Of a DNA stretch of 25,877 nucleotides, positions 23,937 through 25,877 are shown in pieces (the first letter of the stretch is position 1; each line of letters opens with the position of its first letter). The notes under the pieces are model-generated. The model did no database searches, was not told the origin of the DNA, and saw only the letters and a program-made list of their open reading frames with translations. Position numbers and translations under genes: made by a program. Origin of the DNA: Saccoglossus kowalevskii (taxonomy: Eukaryota > Hemichordata > Enteropneusta > Harrimaniidae); NCBI RefSeq assembly GCF_000003605.2, contig NW_003151255.1:342197-368073 (forward strand). The letters are read 5' to 3'.

Positions 23937-24458
23937 GTAAATCTAATTGAGCTTAATTCTCGAATTATTGACGGTGAAAAAATGTTGTCGACAAGCGCAT
24001 TGAAATGGGTTTAAAATATGATATTTCTATCTGACAGTTTCCCGGACTTTTCTTTTCTGTTCGTAATTTGAGTCAAACTAGTCGAGTTTTTAGAAAGGCG
24101 TGCTGTGTATAAATGTGTTTAAATTTGTTTTAATATAGCAATATACTATCATGATCACCGTGCTAATTTTAAAGCTAATTGTGTATTGGTAATGTCTTTT
24201 TTTAATATATTATTTTTAAATATCCTAGACGTTGGTAGCTACTTCATTATAATTAGCATCATAACCATGAAATAGACATATAGAAAACATATTAATTATT
24301 ATGCATTGATTGAATACCGCGGGATAATTAACGAAATTGAATATCCACCAATGCCTTGTAAAAATGAATTTTCTCTTTCGTAAGCAATTTATCAATGGGA
24401 AAGAAATAATATGTCTTTTAAACAAAGTCCGTAATCAAACAACTAATGGATAATCTGA
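23937..24458. other. AT-rich non-coding stretch
   Basis: If the exon before it is real, this is the start of its intron. No gene is seen. Confidence 0.5.
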
Positions 24459-24656
24459 TTAACTGTACGATATTGGTGGAGGCTTTGGTCGGTGAACGTG
24501 TAATTTAATTGTAATGCTCTTGTACATTTCAACAAGGTAGTGGTCGTCCGTGAGAACGTCGCACATTGGCGCAGGTGTGTACAGTCCTTCTGTCGTTTCA
24601 CCAACTGGCGCCAATGGTACATTTAAAACTTTATTTGCCAAAGCTGTTCGTTCAAA
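24459..24656 (-). CDS. possible coding exon of unknown function (hypothetical)
   Basis: A minus-strand frame is open from 24656 (after a TGA at 24659-24657) to a TAA at 24461-24459, 65 codons plus stop. The peptide has balanced, protein-like composition. It includes VPLAPVGETTEG, then TPAPMCDVLTDDHYLVEMY, then HVHRPKPPP near the end, and the DNA is richer in GC and CpG than its flanks. There is no ATG near the start, so as a eukaryotic gene part it would have to be a terminal exon. The only nearby acceptor is ACAG at 24647-24644, with a poor pyrimidine tract. I recognise no domain. It could be a last exon, a transposon fragment or chance. Confidence 0.2.
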   Translation of the reverse strand, partial: FERTALANKVLNVPLAPVGETTEGLYTPAPMCDVLTDDHYLVEMYKSITIKLHVHRPKPPPISYS

Positions 24657-24840
24657 TCAATTTCAAACAATTATATTTTTGCAAACAAATACGTTTCTCT
24701 CACTCTATCTTAAAACATGATTCGTAATAAATACACAACCCTTAACTTGGACTATTCGTCCAACACGTTAATGTAGCTCTACTATAATCAAACACAACAG
24801 AATATACTGGCAAAAAGATGACTTATGAAAGACCCTCCTT

Positions 24841-25080
24841 ATTGATCGGGTTAATCTGACGGTGTTTACGTGCGAACTGTAGCAACGCTTGCCTCGTACG
24901 CGCGTCATTGGTGGGTGCTGCGTTGTACGTTGCGTCTGCCTGACGCCTCGCGCAGTTATTTAGCATACGTAAAAATGCTACCGCCGAAATACGACAAGGC
25001 GGTAAATATCAGAACAAGAAAACAGTACAGGGTACGGTATTTCACGCGTATGGGAATACGCTGTATACTCGTAAACCTTA
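24841..25080. other. CpG-dense tract
   Basis: I count about 25 CpG dinucleotides in 240 bp, well above what the base composition (about 48% G+C) predicts and far above the adjacent AT-rich DNA. On the minus strand it contains CACCAATGACGCGCG (about 24915-24901), a CCAAT word next to a CRE-like TGACG. This could be a small CpG-island promoter, perhaps for the minus-strand open frame at 24459-24656. The 75-codon plus-strand frame through it (24870-25097) starts with GTG and shows no motif. Confidence 0.4.
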
Positions 25081-25444
25081 AAAAACATGTTTTCTAATGC
25101 GTATTTGCCTGACAACCGGAGTACCTAATTAAACAAAACAGCTGCGCGTGGATATGTATTAGCAACATTTACGATCCTGGATAAGAAGTTTGTCATAGTT
25201 TTTTAATGATCATGTCCATGGATGATTATCATGATTATAACTTACAAAACTATTTGCTCTCTTTTTGGTTGCTATCAATTATAACTCTTTTGATTAGTTC
25301 TTGTTAAATTTAACCAGTACACAGTGTTTTGTATGCCATCAAATGACTACGAAATTGTGCGTTGTCATATACGGATGTCGGAAAGCCAACTTTTGAGTTT
25401 CAGCTGCTAGCGACGTTCTTTCTGGTTGAACGGTTCTATGTGCC
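25081..25444. other. AT-rich non-coding stretch
   Basis: No ORF or repeat is seen that I can support. Confidence 0.5.
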
Positions 25445-25489
25445 ATTGGTTACAAAACACGGTTTCAGTTCGCGAGGTCGTTATAAATA
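25445..25489 (+). promoter_or_regulatory. candidate core promoter (CCAAT + TATA)
   Basis: An inverted CCAAT word, CATTGGTTA (25444-25452), lies 37 bp before a consensus TATA box, TATAAATA (25482-25489). A start would be expected near 25512-25520. The layout repeats that at 20409-20448. Downstream to the window end no long coding frame appears; the first ATG with any length (25628, TCTTATGTG following) gives about 23 codons. Any gene would lie mostly outside the window. Confidence 0.35.
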
Positions 25490-25877
25490 AGAAAAGTACA
25501 AGTGACGAGTTCGCTCCAACGATTTTAATCAACGATTATTGCACCGCGTGTTTCCACTTATACTCTCGATACCACAAAACCGTTCCCGTCATATATTTAT
25601 AGGAAACGAGGTTGGTGTACCAAGTGTATGTCTTATGTGACCATGTCGAGCAGGTCGACTGTGGCGTTATGCTCCAGTCAATGCCAAACTCAAATTTAGC
25701 ACAAGTGGTGGGATAATCGCCACGTTTTATACCCCACTATCTACATATAATTTATTAAGTATTCCAATGTTGCGGGTGAGAGAAACGTGGAGTGTTTTCT
25801 TATTTTTGGCAATTATTTGTTCGATGTTCACCAGGAGGTGGGGGCATTTGCCAAATATTACATCACTAATTCTAAAT
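25490..25877. other. possible 5' leader region, no gene seen
   Basis: This is the region downstream of the candidate promoter. Apart from the short frame near 25628 I see no coding signal, and the window ends before any exon could be confirmed. Confidence 0.4.

Noticed and set aside
1-25877. Many AATAAA words as polyadenylation signals
   Set aside because: They are frequent by chance in AT-rich DNA; only the one at 1553-1558 has a context (LINE 3' end) that makes it meaningful.
1-25877. CRISPR arrays, bacterial operons, rRNA, prophage
   Set aside because: No regular spacer-repeat pattern, no ribosome-binding-site plus ORF structure, and no conserved rRNA stretch were seen.

Overview
This is AT-rich (roughly 64-65% A+T by eye) eukaryotic nuclear DNA, most likely from an invertebrate animal. 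The grounds are: no long ORF and no operon-like packing; eroded non-LTR (LINE) retrotransposon relics; tRNA-like, SINE-type segments; a short microsatellite; and TATA/CCAAT-type promoter-like motifs. I cannot name the species. No intact protein-coding gene, rRNA or functional tRNA can be supported. The longest ATG-started ORF is 122 codons (9920-10288). That is about what chance gives for the six frames of a 26 kb AT-rich sequence, so nearly all short ORFs here are treated as noise. The window is best read as intergenic or deep-intronic DNA, possibly with one or two gene edges in the last 6 kb.

Layout. 1-1279: no recognisable feature. 1280-1577: 3' end of a 5'-truncated LINE on the + strand, with the C-terminal end of the ORF2 protein, a 3' UTR, an AATAAA and a short AATTGA-type end repeat. 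2828-2965: a CpG-rich tract. 3853-3933: a tRNA-like (SINE head) segment, + strand. 4948-5446: a degenerate repeat array built on an AACACT motif. It lies beside a second LINE relic (5569-5975, - strand) that has lost its reading frame at several points. 5976-10637: low-complexity AT-rich DNA with a (TTCC)5 run. 10638-10831: a 21-bp duplication and a tRNA-like B-box fragment on the - strand. 10832-20408: nothing firmly supported, apart from an A-box-like patch near 15350 and a consensus splice donor at 16957/16958.

The last 6 kb hold the most regulatory-looking sequence. There are two CCAAT-then-TATA arrangements on the + strand (20409-20448 and 25445-25489). A third promoter-like cluster (23498-23575) is followed about 360 bp later by a good splice donor (23936/23937). 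A CpG-dense tract lies at 24841-25080, and a short open frame on the - strand (24459-24656) reads like protein. These could be first or last exons of genes mostly outside the window, but motif evidence alone is weak. A tRNA-like segment on the - strand (22667-22728) is another likely SINE remnant.

There is no evidence of a novel multi-gene system. The most informative signals are the LINE relics, the repeat array next to one of them, and the promoter-like and CpG-dense sites near the right end.
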